64,000 nucleotides of DNA, taken from the NCBI RefSeq assembly GCF_022539505.1, contig NC_061510.1, positions 37,163,047 through 37,227,046 on the forward strand, written 5' to 3'. The notes beneath the pieces are model-generated. The model saw nothing but the letters and a program-made list of their open reading frames with translations, had not been told where the DNA came from and searched no databases. Positions 11,163 to 24,416 of the stretch are shown piece by piece; position 1 is the first letter of the stretch, and each line of letters opens with the position of its first letter. Source of the DNA: Lolium rigidum (Eukaryota > Streptophyta > Magnoliopsida > Poales > Poaceae). The position numbers and the translations under genes are program-made.

Positions 11163-12393
11163 GCTTGAATCGTAGAGTCAGGGAAAATCTCCACTGTTTA
11201 TTTTTATTTGACAATTTAAACTTTTCTATATTTCTTCATATAAATTTCTATATTGCACAGGGATACTGGTAGTTGGGGCTAGTTCATCTGACGGATCAGT
11301 GTACTAGTTAACCGCTCTAGTGGCAATCCGCAAAAACCTACTTCAAGATCACGTCCCTGGACATGATCTCGGGATACTGGTGCAAACTCCGACAGGTGCT
11401 GCTTAAGGTCTTACCATTCTGTCGAGTCCCAGTCAAATTTATCGAGTACCTAACGCGTCCGTTAGGATTTTTCTTTGTATCTGTTGATACGGATAAAAGT
11501 AGCAGAGCGCAGTCTTAGGCGATGCCACGCCCAGCAGAACGGATCTGGGGTCTTACCTTCGCAAATTTGCGGCATTCAGAAATTAATCGCAACTTTGGCG
11601 TTCGAGAATATATTGTCGAGTGCTTTTCCGGCTGTTGGAATGGCACATTTTATCGAGTCAAATATGACTTATATTAATCTCCCGATGGGAGTATATGTAG
11701 AGTTAATTATAACTCGAAATATACTCTCTTGCTTTTCTATCTTTCTTCCTTTTCCTTTTTTAATTTCATCGGGCACGCGAACAGCGTTCCCGATGGGAGT
11801 AGCCCCCGAGGCTACAGCCAAGAACTTGTGCTTGGTTGTAGGCTCAACATTTTAATCCACCTTGTCGCTATATTGTCAGTATTTCCCGATATTCTCTTTT
11901 TTTTTTATATCTCTCGGGTGCGCGAACAGCGCTCCCGATGGGAGTAGCCCCCGAGGCTACAACCACGAACTTGTGCTTGGTTGTAGGCTCCCGCAATTTC
12001 TATATTGCCATAGTCGAAATTTTACTTTTATCGAAGTAGCCCCCGAGCATTTGGGCAAAAACTTGTATTTGACCAAAGGCTCCCGAAGTATTCAAATAAC
12101 TTCTCCTGTCGCCATTCTTCTTTTATTTTTTCTTGTCGACATACTTTCCTTTGTCAAATTCACTTCATCTCTATTAATAGTCAGGACTTTGCTGCCTTGT
12201 GGGTCCATTATTTCCACCTCGTTGACACGTCGTGCAAGTGGGGGACACACGTCCTCCGCTTTTCCTGGCGCACGTACGGTAACGCCTGTTCCATTCCATC
12301 TCAGTAAAAATACCCTTTTACCCTTGTATCTACAAGATCCTTTTTTCACCACACGATTTCTTCATCCAACGGTGCACTGCTTCGCCCGAATCC
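11163..12393. other. Non-coding region between 3' LTR and the extra genes
   Basis: No supportable gene is present. The plus strand has three related modules near 11785-11850, 11915-11995 and 12035-12090. Each carries a phrase such as GGGAGTAGCCCCCGAGGCTA followed by ACTTGTGCTTGGTTGTAGGC, so this stretch contains decayed internal repeats, probably belonging to the upstream regulatory DNA of the plus-strand genes. Confidence 0.6.
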
Positions 12394-12401
12394 TATATAA
12401 A
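12394..12401 (+). promoter_or_regulatory. TATA box for the plus-strand extra gene
   Basis: TATATAAA lies about 180 bp upstream of the ATG at 12577, followed by a pyrimidine-rich leader. Its orientation is opposite to the retrotransposon's own genes, supporting independent transcription of the extra reading frames. Confidence 0.6.
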
Positions 12402-12576
12402 CCTTTCTTCAACCTCGGTCTACTCCTTCGCTTGCGCCGCACATTGTTCCCCTCTGCAAAAACTTCCCTTACGCCCAACTCTGTTTGATCTTCCGCACGC
12501 ACAAGCATTGCTTTTTCCAGTGCCGTTGATGCCACCGCGCACGCGACTCACTCGCCATAGTACTCCGTAATCCAAG

Positions 12577-15269
12577 ATGGCTGCTGAAGATCTTGAGTGG
12601 GAGAGATCTAAAATCTCCAACCAAGATGTCAACATGCTCGAAGAGGCTTGGCTTGATGAAGAAAGAAGACGCCATCCGCTTTCCCGACGAAGAAAGCTAC
12701 CCCAACCCTCCAATGGAGTACCGGGTTAGTTTCGTTGATCATCTCATCCGCGGCCTTTCTACCCCAATTCACGATTTCCTCCACGGCCTTCTCTTTGTCT
12801 ATGGGATTCAGCTGCACCAGTCGACCCCCAATTCCATCCTTCATATTTCTATTTTCATCACACCGTGCGAATGCTTCCTTGGAATCACTCCTAATTGGGT
12901 TCTTTGGAAACGCATTTTCTCGCCTCCGCCGCAATGGCTCCCACAACGCCACTTATAACATAGGTGGTGTTGTTATCCGTGTCCGAACCGACGTTGATTA
13001 CTTCGACGTCAAATTTCCCGATTCCGTCCAAGGATGGCGCAAAAGGTGGCTCTACATACACGAAGAAAGTGCCAACTCGTAGAGCACAACATAGTCCCTT
13101 TTAACGGAAGTGCCAAAATTCAACGCCGCCGCTCCCGGGATGCCGAAGCTTCCGAAGAAGAGAAAAAGGCGACGAAGCACTTATGTCTCGTATTCATCGG
13201 CTTCAAAATACTCGAGGCAAAGAGCTGTCCGGTGTCCAAATCACCGCCTACTTTCTTAGGATTAGAGTGCAGCCTCTTCAGTGCTCGCAAAAATCCCCTT
13301 TGGACATATGTCTGGTGACAATGACGCCAATAGGCTCTCCAATGATCTTTTCGTGAAGGACTTGGAAAATCTTATTCGAAGAATTTCCTCGCTGAGCAAG
13401 AGGGATCCTATTCCTTCCTCTTGCCGCGTGGAACCATACAGCTCCACCAATCCTCTCCCCAAGGTATTTTGTCTTCTCGAGTTTTTATCTTGTTCCGAAT
13501 TTTTCCTGCATCTCATTGTATTGATATCTCTCTAATTTTTCTTTTGTCGTTATTTTTCAGCAGAACCATCCTACTATGGATTCTCTTCCTCCTCTTCCTG
13601 AGGGTGGAGATGTCGAGGAAAGGGCCGTTGTCGCCGATGACAACCAGGAGGCCCCCTCTTTTCTGAATGAACCCGCAGATTCTCGAAAATCTGCGGGATC
13701 TATTGAAAAGGATGCTGCTTCTGAAGGTACTACATCAGCACAATCTCCTCCTCCTGCTGTTTCTCCCAAGAACAAAAGGAAAAGGAATGATGTCGAAGAT
13801 TCCGGGACCTCCCAACCCGAAGAAGTTGCTCCTTCACCGCGAAAGGCAGCGTATGACCCATATCTTGAGAGTCTCATCAGTTCGTGAGTTCCCTGTCTTT
13901 TTTTTATTTTTCTATTCGAAGAATTTTGTTTGCCTTGCTTTTTATGCTGCCTCCTCTTTTTCCACAGTGATGATGATGAAGAAACACCAACTTTGGATGT
14001 GGCTGCTCGAACGAGTACGTCACATACTCTAGTTATTTCGGAGAAGCCAGTTGAAGGAGAAGAATCTTCGCCTCCTCAACAAAACGTCGGCACATCTACT
14101 CCTCCTTCGAGCCCCCTTGTCCCTTCGCCGAAAAGGGCAAGGACTGAAGCAATTCCGGAGCCGAGTCTCCAATTGAGTAGCTCTTCGAACCCTCTCTTGG
14201 ATGATGTAAGTTCTCCATACTCTTGTCACTTTCTGTACTTCCTCTGTTTGCTTCTAAATGCCATTATATTTTTCTCATACCGAAATTTTTCTTGCTTTGT
14301 CCTTTTCTTTCCTTAACAGCCCATGATCAAAGAGCTTATTCGCATCGGTGCTCAATTCATTGGGTATCGTGAATATGCTCACCAAACTGAAGGTGATGCC
14401 TTGCTGCTTTCTTTTTTACCATTACTCTGTTACTCCTTTGTTGTCGATATTTTAACAAAGTTCTATCTTTCTTGGCAGAGAAATTGGCGGCTATCAACGA
14501 GCGTTCCAATGCACTAGCTCAAAAATTAGAGCAAAGTGAAGAGGCTCGTAAGAAGGCCGAATTGGACGCTGTTCAAGCTAGAGCAGAGGCTGACAAGGCC
14601 AAGACTGAAGCTGCTGGTGTCGAAGATCTTAGAAAGAGACTTCACGCTGCCGAGAATTCGCTGAGCGAGCACATAGCTGCACAATCTGCTCGCGAGGAAG
14701 CGATCCTTAAGCGTATAAGGACGCAAAGTCGCCGCTTCCTCAGTAAGTATCTGAACCACTTCATATCCTTTGTATTTTCTTCTCTGCATTCATTTGTTGC
14801 TCAATAAGTTTCTTTCTTGACAGATAGAACAGCTCAAGAGTTTGAACTTGAAGATCCCGACAATGATGCCCTTCTTGACGCCCTTTCATTCCTCGAGTTT
14901 CATGGGTCAGAGGCACGCGAAGGCATTGATCATGCCAAAGCAGGGCTGTCGCGGATCTTTCCCTATTTCTTCCCAAAGAAAGAGGAACCCGCGACTTTCC
15001 TTAACTTGGCCAAGTGCTTTAATCCACCAGAAGATCTTGGGCTGAGGGTGCGTCATGAGAATATGAAGGTCGCCGTTGAAAACACTGTTGCCTTGGTTGC
15101 CGATAGCCAGCAAACTATCGACTGGGCGAAAGTTGGCGACACTGAGCAGATAGAACAATCAAAATGGAAGTCGCTGATCAAGGCAGCTAAGCCCAATACG
15201 AAGAAAATCCTGGCCTATCTCGGGATCAAGCCAGCTTCGACTCCTAGCTCATCGAGGCCGGAGGTCTAG
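12577..15269 (+). CDS. Spliced extra gene (aORF) of the Tat element, opposite in direction to gag-pol
   Basis: Six exons with plant splice sites can be followed: 12577-13463, 13561-13883, 13968-14205, 14320-14392, 14479-14742 and 14824-15269. The first exon begins MAAEDLEWERSKIS and holds a globular domain with GGVVIRVRTDVDYFDVKFPD and GWRKRWLYIHEE. The middle exons are Ser/Pro/Glu-rich and low in complexity. Exon 5 is a strong coiled coil (EKLAAINERSNALAQKLEQS onward). The last exon is globular and ends SSSRPEV. Frame changes near 12638, 13077 and 13290 interrupt exon 1; the first two fall at CTCG motifs discussed in the findings. Additional ORFs of this type are known in Tat/Ogre-type elements, but their function is unknown. 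I do not recognise an enzyme motif. The exon structure is inferred from splice signals and frame. Confidence 0.65.
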
Positions 15270-15543
15270 TTGCATGCCTCCTTGTTTTTTCTTTCTCTCG
15301 TTTCTTTTGCTTTTGTCGCCATTTTAGCCTTGGCGACAATTACTCTGTTAGTCCCTCTGGAGAACTTCTTTTTGTAATGTCCGTGTAAATTTTCTAGAAA
15401 GTAATGAAATTCCTCTTCGTGCTTATCATTGATCCCGGGGCTTTCTTTTCCAGTTAATATTTGATAATTACTCGACCACTCCTTGTTCTCGCTGCTTCAC
15501 TCGCATCTTCCTTCTCGAAGAAAGTACTAGTCGACCATAATCC
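15270..15543. other. Spacer between the two extra genes
   Basis: AT-rich spacer and probable 3' untranslated sequence, with a possible polyadenylation context AAGTAATGAAATTCC near 15400. No gene is seen. Confidence 0.5.
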
Positions 15544-16439
15544 CCTCGAAGGTTCGTCAGCGTACATTTGTCGGAAGATTTGCAAGAACTTCGACAACAA
15601 CTTCAATCTATGAAGAAACAAACTCTGGCAATGATGGAACAATCTCGGAAAGCATCTGAGCAAGAAAAACTTGCTCTTCAACAAGCCAAAGAAGCTACGG
15701 CTGCCAAGGATGCTGCTGTATTAGAAACAAAGGGAGCCACGACCCGAGAAAATAGTATGCTTGAGCTGATGCTGGAAGCTAGCACAGATATGTTAGGTAC
15801 GTTTTTGCGATCTCATGATGCCTTCTCTTTATTTTGCTGTGCCTTTCTTCAAATTTCTTGCCTTGTCGCTTAATAGGCTCGGTTCTTGATGCTGCTGCCG
15901 AAGATCAAAGAGTGAACGAGAGAACAAATCTTCTTGTCAATCTTTCCCTTAACCATGGCTGTTTGTTCTGGGCCACTCCTGAACGAACCCAACAAATTGT
16001 TAGGTTCCAAGACCGTGCTTGCCAAGTGCGCGAATTTCTCAGTTTTTGCACGACAACATTAACCCTTGTCTATAGGATTTTATTTCCTCGAAATGAGGTT
16101 CCCAAAACTCTTCCTGAATTATTAGAGGTATTCAGAGATGCTCCCCGCATTCATAACTTTGTGCGGGCTCAACTCTCTGCTGGAGCGAGATTCGCCATGA
16201 TTATGATAAACATCTGTCATCCAAAGTTAGACCTGACGAAGATTGTTGCTGATTGTCTGGCCAAGAAAACGCGGCGGAAAAATGATATTGACTCAATCGA
16301 TGATATGGTAGCTCCCGTGGCCGAATCGATGATAGATGAGCTTCTTCGGATGGACTCGGAGTTCTTTATCAAGGGTTCTTATGCTGAACATAAAACAACC
16401 AGAGGCTTGTCCGTAGATAGTATCTTGGGATTTAACTGA
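15544..16439 (+). CDS. Second extra gene of the Tat element (coiled coil plus globular domain)
   Basis: Two exons are visible. The first, ending at 15796, encodes a heptad-rich Gln/Glu/Lys coiled coil (LQELRQQLQSMKKQ and following). The second, 15877-16439, encodes a helical globular domain of about 187 residues (from GSVLDAAAEDQRVNERTN to VDSILGFN, then stop). The intron has GTACGT and TTAATAG borders. There is no clear ATG at the start; the frame opens after a stop near 15535, and the first in-frame ATG is near 15610, so an upstream exon may be missing. The second exon is fully open. It lies directly downstream of the first extra gene on the same strand and could be its continuation by alternative splicing. 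Function is unknown. Confidence 0.55.
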
Positions 16440-17031
16440 TTTGTACTATATTGGAAACCTTGTATCTCACTCTTTTTTGATTTCTTTTTTTTATTTCCGA
16501 AGAAATTTATTGTATATTGCCGAAGCCCTCTATATTGTTGAAGCCCCCGAGCCTAACTGGGCAAAGGTTGTACTATTTTTTCCACCTTGAAGGTTTATCT
16601 TTCTGTTGTAATAAGACATCCTTGTTTTTCCCTTGATGGATTGCCAATCTTCGAGTATCTTTGATGTCGAAGTTCTATATTTTTATTGCGAGGTTCTTAG
16701 ACCAGAGCACTTAAGATTTTTGACGTGTACACTATATTTATGATTGCTGGCTTCCGATTTTTATATTTGGCGAGGTATTAATGTACCAAGGCGAAATATT
16801 TCAGTGAATCTATATTGTATGTATTTTGAGACTTAGGCGTTGAGCCCCCGAGCGTGTCGAAAAATAAGAAGTATATCTCCACTATCTTTATTATATTGCA
16901 GCACCGCGAGCCCGCCTCATTAAAAACCTTTCCGGCCCCACTCGGTGCCCCGAAAAGGAAAAGAGTGCGTCTGAAAACTCGCGAGCGTTTCAGTACATTG
17001 TATTTTTGCAGAGAAGAACTATATTTCGACT
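16440..17031. other. Spacer between extra genes and integrase end
   Basis: No gene is seen. The sequence is AT-rich with GCCCCCGAGC phrases related to those near 11800-12060, which suggests convergent transcription ends of the plus-strand extra genes and the minus-strand pol gene. Confidence 0.5.
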
Positions 17032-17960
17032 CTAGGCGTAGAATCGCCTGAGCTGCGCCACATTCCAGGGGTTTTGCTCCTCCACCCTCGTCTTCTTGTC
17101 CTTTATCCCGTATGCTCCTCCTCCGATTACTTCCGTGACAATGTAAGGGCCAAGCCATGGTGACTCGAGTTTTTCATGACTTTTTTGCGTGAGCCGAAGA
17201 ACTAGGTCTCCCACCCGAAAAGATCTTGGCCGCAAACGTCGACCGTGGTAATTCTTCAAGTCCCGTTGGTACTTGGTTACCCTTGATAATACTTCGTCTC
17301 GAGCTTCGTCGAGTGCGTCTACGTCGTCTTCCAATGCTATCCTGGAAGTTTCTTCATTATACTCGTGACTCGGGGGAGTCGTGCTCTATCTCTATTGGTA
17401 GTACCGCCTCCGCTCCATGGACCGTAAAAACGGGGTCTCCTGTGTCGTCGTATTTGGTGTTGTTCGGATGCTCCACAACACACTTGGTAGTTCTTCGGGC
17501 CAGGTATGCCGAGCTTTTTCCAGTGGTCCCAACAGGCGTTTCTTGATGCCATTGCAGATGATGCCATTGGCTTTCTCGACTTGCCCATTGGTTTGAGGAT
17601 GTGCAACTGACGCAAAGTGCAACTTGATACCCACTTCTTTGCAATAATCTTTGAATTCGTGGGATGTAAAGTTACCGCCATTGTCCGTGACGATGCCTGT
17701 GGGGCACTCCAAATCTGAAGACGAGGCCTTTTATGAATTTTATCGCGGATGCTCCGTCCGGCGAATTTATCGGCTTCGCTTCTATCCACTTTGTAAATTT
17801 GTCGACAGCTACTAGCATGTATTCCTTTCCTCCTGGCCACGATTTGTGTAACTTGCCCACCATATCGAGTCCCCATTGTGCAAAGGGCCATGACAATGGT
17901 ATTGGTGCTAGTTCTGCTGCCGGAGAGTGAGGTTTTGCGGCAAACCTTTGACACGCATCG
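17032..17960 (-). pseudogene. Integrase, catalytic core and C-terminal part (Tat element)
   Basis: The minus-strand frame resumes at the insertion point with the second Cys pair of the zinc finger (CQRFA) and continues with FAQWGLDMVGKL and AVDKFTKWIEAKPI. It goes on through TDNGGNFTSHEF, with Asp as second catalytic residue, and HPQTNGQVEKANG, with the expected catalytic Glu, to a C-terminal domain ending RVGDLVLRL to QLRRFYA. Three frame changes are needed, near 17700, 17440 and 17360. The 17440 change lies in a run of T and the 17700 change in a run of C. It belongs to the same gene as 33719-34223, from which it is separated by a 15.8-kb insertion, so it cannot yield a functional integrase. 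Confidence 0.9.
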
Positions 17961-20900
17961 TGTAATATCCCAGGTAATGGGGTTACAGAAATAGAGGAAA
18001 CAGATGTGTGCATTGCATTCATGCATAGAAAATCTGGGGAATTTTCGCGCTTTAAAGTAAAACAAGTCACAAGAATCGAAGTTTCACTTGACCTTGGTGG
18101 AATTGAAGTAGCTCATCAAGTCAAGTGCTATAAACCTCAATGTGACTTTGCCAAAACTTTGTTTTGGGAAGAGATGATTTGATCTAAGGGGTTAGATCAA
18201 ATGGAACTAATAATCAACACAACAACACTTTACTCAATGATCAATTGCTTGATCTTATAAAAGATCATAACATGGTAATCTTTGCCATAACATATGAACA
18301 TCTATTTAACCATAAATCAAGTAACAATATAATGGAGAACTATTCTAGACTTATCTTTTCCATGTCTTAAACTAACCCATGATCCTACCATGCACCTCAT
18401 GGTATTCATTTTGCTTCATCCCTGGAAACATGACAAGAAGATCAACCCTATAAATATATATCTTTCTATTCCAAGATATTTATTCAAACCATCATCTTTA
18501 AGAGAAACCTTAGTATATTATTCAATACCTTCCCTAGAGAGAGAAACCATTTTTGTTAAACCTAGATATTGGTGACCACATAATTATCCTTGGAGAATAA
18601 CCTTAAGTTAGTATTGAAGTCCTTCCCAAGTAAGGGAGCCCATTCATATCAATTCTAGCTTTACCTATTAATGAATAAAGGACAATCTTTGAACCTAAGT
18701 ATTGGGTTGTAAACCATTTCACCTTGGAGTGGTGAGATAACCAAATACCAAGTGAAATAAGACTATATCCATGACTTAGTGAAATAAGGAGTAGAATAAT
18801 CCAACTAAGATGGACAATTAAATCTTTAGCCCAGCAAACTAAATAAATATTAGGAGTACACCATAAACCCTAGAATAAACCATTCCTGTATGAGAGAACT
18901 CAAGCTATAGAGTTACACTCAAGATAGATGAGGCAACACCTGAAATGAAGGGAGAGAACTATTCTTTAACCAGATGATCATAAACCCTAAGAACTTGAGT
19001 AAATGATATCAAGAACAAGTTGATCATGCCTAAACCATGATCATGCTCTTGAGGTATGTGAGGATAAGTTAAACCCTAATAGGATAAGTAGATATCATTC
19101 ACCTCATGAAATTATAGGAAGGTAACTAGTAAACAAACCCTAGACTTATATCCCAACCAATAATTGTAAACCACTTGGTGATCACAAGTAGAATTCTACC
19201 ACATATACATTCCACTCATTCTTCATCTAATAAACATAAGCAAAACCTTAGAGTAAAATTCCATATTTAATATGGTGAGAAACCATATATCCATATGACC
19301 AAAGTTAACTATAAAAAGAACTATAACCAATGTAGTTCCTTAAATAATAAATTGAGGTTAATAATAAGAAGCCAATTGGTAGAAGATAAAATCAACTCTC
19401 AAATCCTTAGCAATTAGAGAAGCACATAAGATATGAAGCAAGTAACCAGATTACCATGATTAGGGGAGATTAAACCCTAGCCAATGCACTATGGTGTCAT
19501 CCCATATCTACAAATTAGAATTATATCTCAACCTAGTTTGTATACCACTTGGGTGATCACCACTATAACCATAATCCACATTTGAGTTCCAACCCATGTG
19601 TCATTAGGTTAATAATATTGGAACCTAGCATTGTCCATAAAGTAAATCTTATGTTCTAATTTGTTAACACATAATCATACACATCAAATAATAAGCAAGA
19701 GATCACTTCCCATAATTCAAAACAGAATTGAACCCACAAGAGAAAGGAAAATTACATTAGCACATGAAATCATGCCATCAAAATCAATCTCTTATTTGAA
19801 ATCCATAAATAAGTATTCTCTTGTGGTTGTTTCTTGCAAAGCAATACCAAACCAAACCCTAAAGAACATTAAATAATAAAACAATCAATTGGAAAATAAT
19901 TTGAATATTTCCAAAGACAATATTCAAATTCATATCTATATGGACAATTAATCCAAAACCAAATAGCAATTAATAAACCAATGACTTAGTACCATATTAA
20001 AATGAATAATATCCAACAAGTAATTATAAAGTCTCTTGGGTGAGTTACACAAGAATTCAAATTGTAAAATACCCGCATAGGATAGATGAATTCAAAATAG
20101 AATTATAAAACCAGAATTCAAAACAGGAAATAAAGAAAAGAGAAAAAAATGAGAGAACCTCACCTGGTCGAGCAGCCCAACAATTGGCCCAACAGCACCA
20201 GCCCAGTAGCTAGCCCAGCTCAGCTCAATACCGATTCACCTCGCTTTAAAAATCGTGCGAGAAGACGTTGTCTCCGTCTTCCTCGCATGGACGCCACGGG
20301 ACGCCGTGACCGAATTCGCCGGCCACCTCACCGTCGCCGATAAGGACGGGCGCGGACGCAAACGACCACGCCAGAGCTGCCTACAACCTCTCTCGCGTCC
20401 ACCCCATCCTGTACCGCCAAGATTCGCGCCCAAATCGTGTGCCGACGTCACCGCGGCATCGTGACCACTACCGCCGGCGGGAGAGCATTGGAGACCACCT
20501 CCAGGGATATAAAAACGTCGGGAGCATCGTCATTCTCTCCTTGTTCATCTCCACCCGCCCATTTTCTCTCGCACGCTCTCTAGCTCTCCCCATTCTCAAA
20601 TACTGGCCGCCGGAGTCGGAGAAGAAGCCGACGACTGGAGCCGCCCCGGCAACCGTGCGGAGGTCCAGGAGATGCGCTTTGACGCGTAGAGCAAGTGTGC
20701 GGAAGCACGCATCCAAGGGAGCTACGAATCGGCCTAATTTCAACAAATTCTTCCTCAGCACCTCGCCGGAATCGGCGCATTTCTCGCCGTCCCCGCCCAC
20801 GATCCTCATCGCCTACCACCTCAACAGCACCAGGGTATGAATACGCACCCGTAGCCCTATAAATTGCAGCAAATAGCCAATCGTAGCTTCAATTCGACCC

Positions 20901-23900
20901 TTGGCCGGAGCTGCGCCGCCGCGGACATAATCTCCGGCGATGTTCCGGCGCGTTCCTCGAGATTTCAACACCACCACGGGGTTTATCGTGTCGAGAGGGT
21001 TCGATAGAGGTTAGCCGCGCATCTGGGGAGGCCCTAAATCGGTGGCGCCGTCCCCAGGAGGCCGCCGGCGACTAAACGTCGGCAAGGGTCAAATGTCCTG
21101 GTCAATTTTGACCGGTCGCTGCTTGCGTGGCAGTCCACGTAGCACTCGGTCCCACTAGTCAGTGGGTGTGGTTAGATCTAGCCCGGTACAGTTAGCATTT
21201 CTCTTGTTTTAATTTCAAATTCATAATTGCTGCAACTTCAAATGAATTTAGAAAATTCAATTTAAGTCAGAAAATTATAAATGAGATATCACAATTCTTA
21301 GAAAGGAAAACTCTATCCAATAAAAATACAATATGAAATTTTTATTTTTAATAAAAAATCAATTATTTAATACTTATTAAATGAGCCTTTTCTTTAACTC
21401 TAAATTGAATTAAAATTCAATAAATTGGAAAACCTTCTAAAATAAATAAAAACCAGTAAGAAAAATAAAGAAAACATTAAAGTTATTCTTCTTTATTTGT
21501 TATTTTGTTAAATCCTTATTAGAAGGATTTAAACCCTAATTAATAATTATCTTAATTAGTAATTATTTAAAAATACTAAAATGCCAAATCCAATATTAAT
21601 TTTATTTCAAAGTTATTAATAACTTCAACCTTAAAGTGAGGTTATTAATTCAAGAACTTTAGGGTATTTAGAAAACCCTAATTACACAAGTAATAGAACC
21701 AGAAAACCATAATTTCATGTGGTACCCTAAAACCCTAATACCATTAGGCAACCTAGCTCCATTTATTCTTATGAACCCTAATTTGCTTCCAATCTAAAAC
21801 CTAGATTAGAACAGGTGAGCATGGTACTTTATTTCTAGTCATAGAGCCATCATCAACAACTAAAAGACATACCTATGTTCACATAAAATGTAGAAGACCA
21901 TCACTAATATATGGGTATCCCATATATCCACCTTCCTCAGACCTAAATAATCAGGTAGGGTCAACCAAGTGTAAACCTAGATCCTATTACCAAAGCCATC
22001 ATCCTTATCTATCCCTAATTAGCATCACACCATTGTGATGAAACCTAATAGCAACCATACCTACTATTTCACATTACAAGAACCCTGTTCCATTAAACCC
22101 TACCAGTGTGAAGTACTTATGAACCATCCTATTTAGGAACCAACCATTCTCTACTTAGAAATCCAATAGCTAAAACAACACAACCTCAACCTTAATTGTT
22201 ATACTTCTTATTATTTAAGAAGTATGTTCTTCAAAAGTTATTCCTTTGAAGTAAATAAAGAAGCATCACCAACCCTGCTTATAAGAACCTATAAACCCTA
22301 GCAAGCAATCACCAGCCAGCTGAATCAACCTTGATAGCAACCATGTATAAATACTTGCTTGGGATGCCTAAGCTTAACTCAGCCTTACCAGCCTTAAGTA
22401 TTGATGAATCCAACCTTGTTTGGATCCATCTAAACCTTACTCCAGAAATTAGTTGAAACCATAGTAAACTATAGAACTCCACAACCCTAATTATCATACT
22501 TGTTCTTTATTAAAGAACATGTTCTTCAAAAGTTATTCTTTTGAAGAATATAACAAGTAATCATTAACCATGCCATATAGTACTAAAACCGACAACTGTT
22601 CTTTACATGTTAACATTATGCCAATTATCATTCTTTGTGTGCTCAATTGATTACTGTGCTTTATTATCTACCTGTTCATGATACCAAGTAATCACACCTG
22701 AATAAGAACCTTGTTTGTGAATCACTCTAAAAGTGCAACACACCCTGAATCAATTATTACCACTCACTAATCCTAAATCATCGGGGTTAGGTCACGCTTA
22801 GAGCGATTGCATCTCATACTTATGCATTATTGCATCCTTGGCAATCTTTTAAACATCGTCCTTACCGGACGATGATGCTATTTCAGAATTTGGAGTTACT
22901 ACGTATCGAAGACCTTGTCTGCATAATCTTGCAGTCAAGAAAGGCAAGTTCATCACTTGCTCATGTCATTTGAGTATTTTTATCAAATTACTTGCAAAGT
23001 ATTATGGTTATCACTATTGCACAAAAATCAAAACCACTACTTTCATAACTATGAATATGACTATGTGGTGGGCAATGGAACCATGGATTGTGTTGATATG
23101 GTGGAGGTTCCATTGCACGGGTTTATATCCATCTAGGATTAAACAACAAATGTCGCCAATGATTCTTGTGCCGTAATATCCGTGTTAACCATAAGATCCG
23201 GAGTGGGACGGAGTAGTCAAAAGTGTTTCCACCTCTCGTTCATCAACGGATGCGCTTTACCGTAGACACTTGTATCCGTCGGGGCAAGCGGTGGGCTGGG
23301 GAAGCCTTAAGTCCCCACGGCATAGTCCGTAGACACTTGTCGCTCGAAGTGCAAGCGGTGGGCTGGGGAAGCCTAAAGTCCCCACGGTATTGCGGTCTAT
23401 GATGGGTTGCAGCTACCGGCGAAGGAGTTTGGTTCGATCCCAAACCGTTGTCGTGGTCGGGGTCCATCCTTAAGTGGTATAAGAGGACCGACGAGGACCC
23501 AGGGTCGGGGTATGCAACAAAGGGTGGGTGTTCGAGGTAGCGGAGGAACATGATTGGCTAGACCTTATACCGGGCCTCACACCATAGGAAGTGTGGACGG
23601 GAAGATCACCCGGTTGGCACCAAGGTTAAGATCTCTTATGGGTAAAGCAACACACCTCTGCGAGTGTAAAGAACCGTGACTGTCACTCCCTGTTCCGGGA
23701 TATGGAAGCTGCGAACGCTGCCGGAAAGGAGCTCCATGAAGTTCTAGTAAACCGGTGAAGGCTGACGGACATAGCTCTTCTGAATAAAAGCAACCTCTTG
23801 AAGAAATGATTATGAAAACCTGCATTGGTATTAGACTTTATGGTCTAATGCTGTAGCTTGTGCATTAAACACCTCTTTCCTATAATGAGCTTGTTGAGTA

Positions 23901-24402
23901 CGCTCGTACTCATCCCACTCTTAAATCCCCTGCTTAGATATGGCGGCATCGAAGGAGGATCTACAGTGCAACTCGAAGACCGAGGAAATCAACAACTACT
24001 TCAAGAGACAGGACCCTGTCAGAGGAGTCAAACACCACATTCAACAAGGAGACAACCTAGATTATCAATAGAAGGGAACTAGCTTCCTAAACCTAGCTCC
24101 TACTTAGCTAGAATCTATTCATAGCCTCTGTAGCTAGTAAATACTCTACAAATAGAGTTCGTGTTAGGATTAGACTACGAGTCGATCTTCTGGAGTCTAT
24201 TTGCAGTTTTACCTCGTTGTAAAGTAGGAGGCTATGATGATCTTATGTAACAGAGTCATTGTTGTAATTCTATAGACATGCCTTGGACCCGCATATGTTT
24301 CGTTGTACCACTCGAGCGATATAATACTAGTGGAACGGTGTTTCATTGGTGTTATATCAGACTTGCATACTACACCATGCAGTGGTATGTCGGGTCACCA
24401 CA
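17961..24402 (+). repeat. 5' LTR of the giant-LTR element, 6,442 bp
   Basis: The LTR is AT-rich at both ends with a GC-rich island at about 20150-21150. An internal doublet around 23260-23400 repeats CAAGCGGTGGGCTGGGGAAG about 70 bp apart. Several short frames are open, including 19661-19876 and 20439-20840, but they show no recognisable protein features. It matches 27277-33718 at roughly 99 percent by eye. Confidence 0.95.
20508..20514 (+). promoter_or_regulatory. Probable LTR promoter (TATA box) of the giant-LTR element
   Basis: TATAAAA lies in the GC-rich island, followed 15-60 bp later by a C/T-rich initiator-like stretch. The same box lies at 29823-29829 in the other LTR. If used, U3 would be about 2.55 kb and R-U5 about 3.9 kb. 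This is an inference from position and composition. Confidence 0.55.
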
Positions 24403-24404
24403 GT

Positions 24405-24416
24405 TGGTATCAGAGC
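24405..24416 (+). other. Primer binding site, initiator Met tRNA type
   Basis: TGGTATCAGAGC begins two to three bases after the LTR end. This is the standard complement of the 3' end of plant initiator-Met tRNA and gives the plus-strand orientation of the element. Confidence 0.92.

Noticed and set aside
20149..20840. GC-rich frames in the giant LTRs that look gene-like (also at 29464-30154)
   Set aside because: The region is inside both LTRs, has small frame-changing differences between the two copies, and follows a TATA box. It is more likely transcribed leader than coding.
23260..23400. Direct repeats of about 70 bp in the LTR considered as CRISPR-like
   Set aside because: There are only two copies without unique equal-length spacers, in plant DNA, and they are duplicated in the other LTR; this is a simple tandem doublet.
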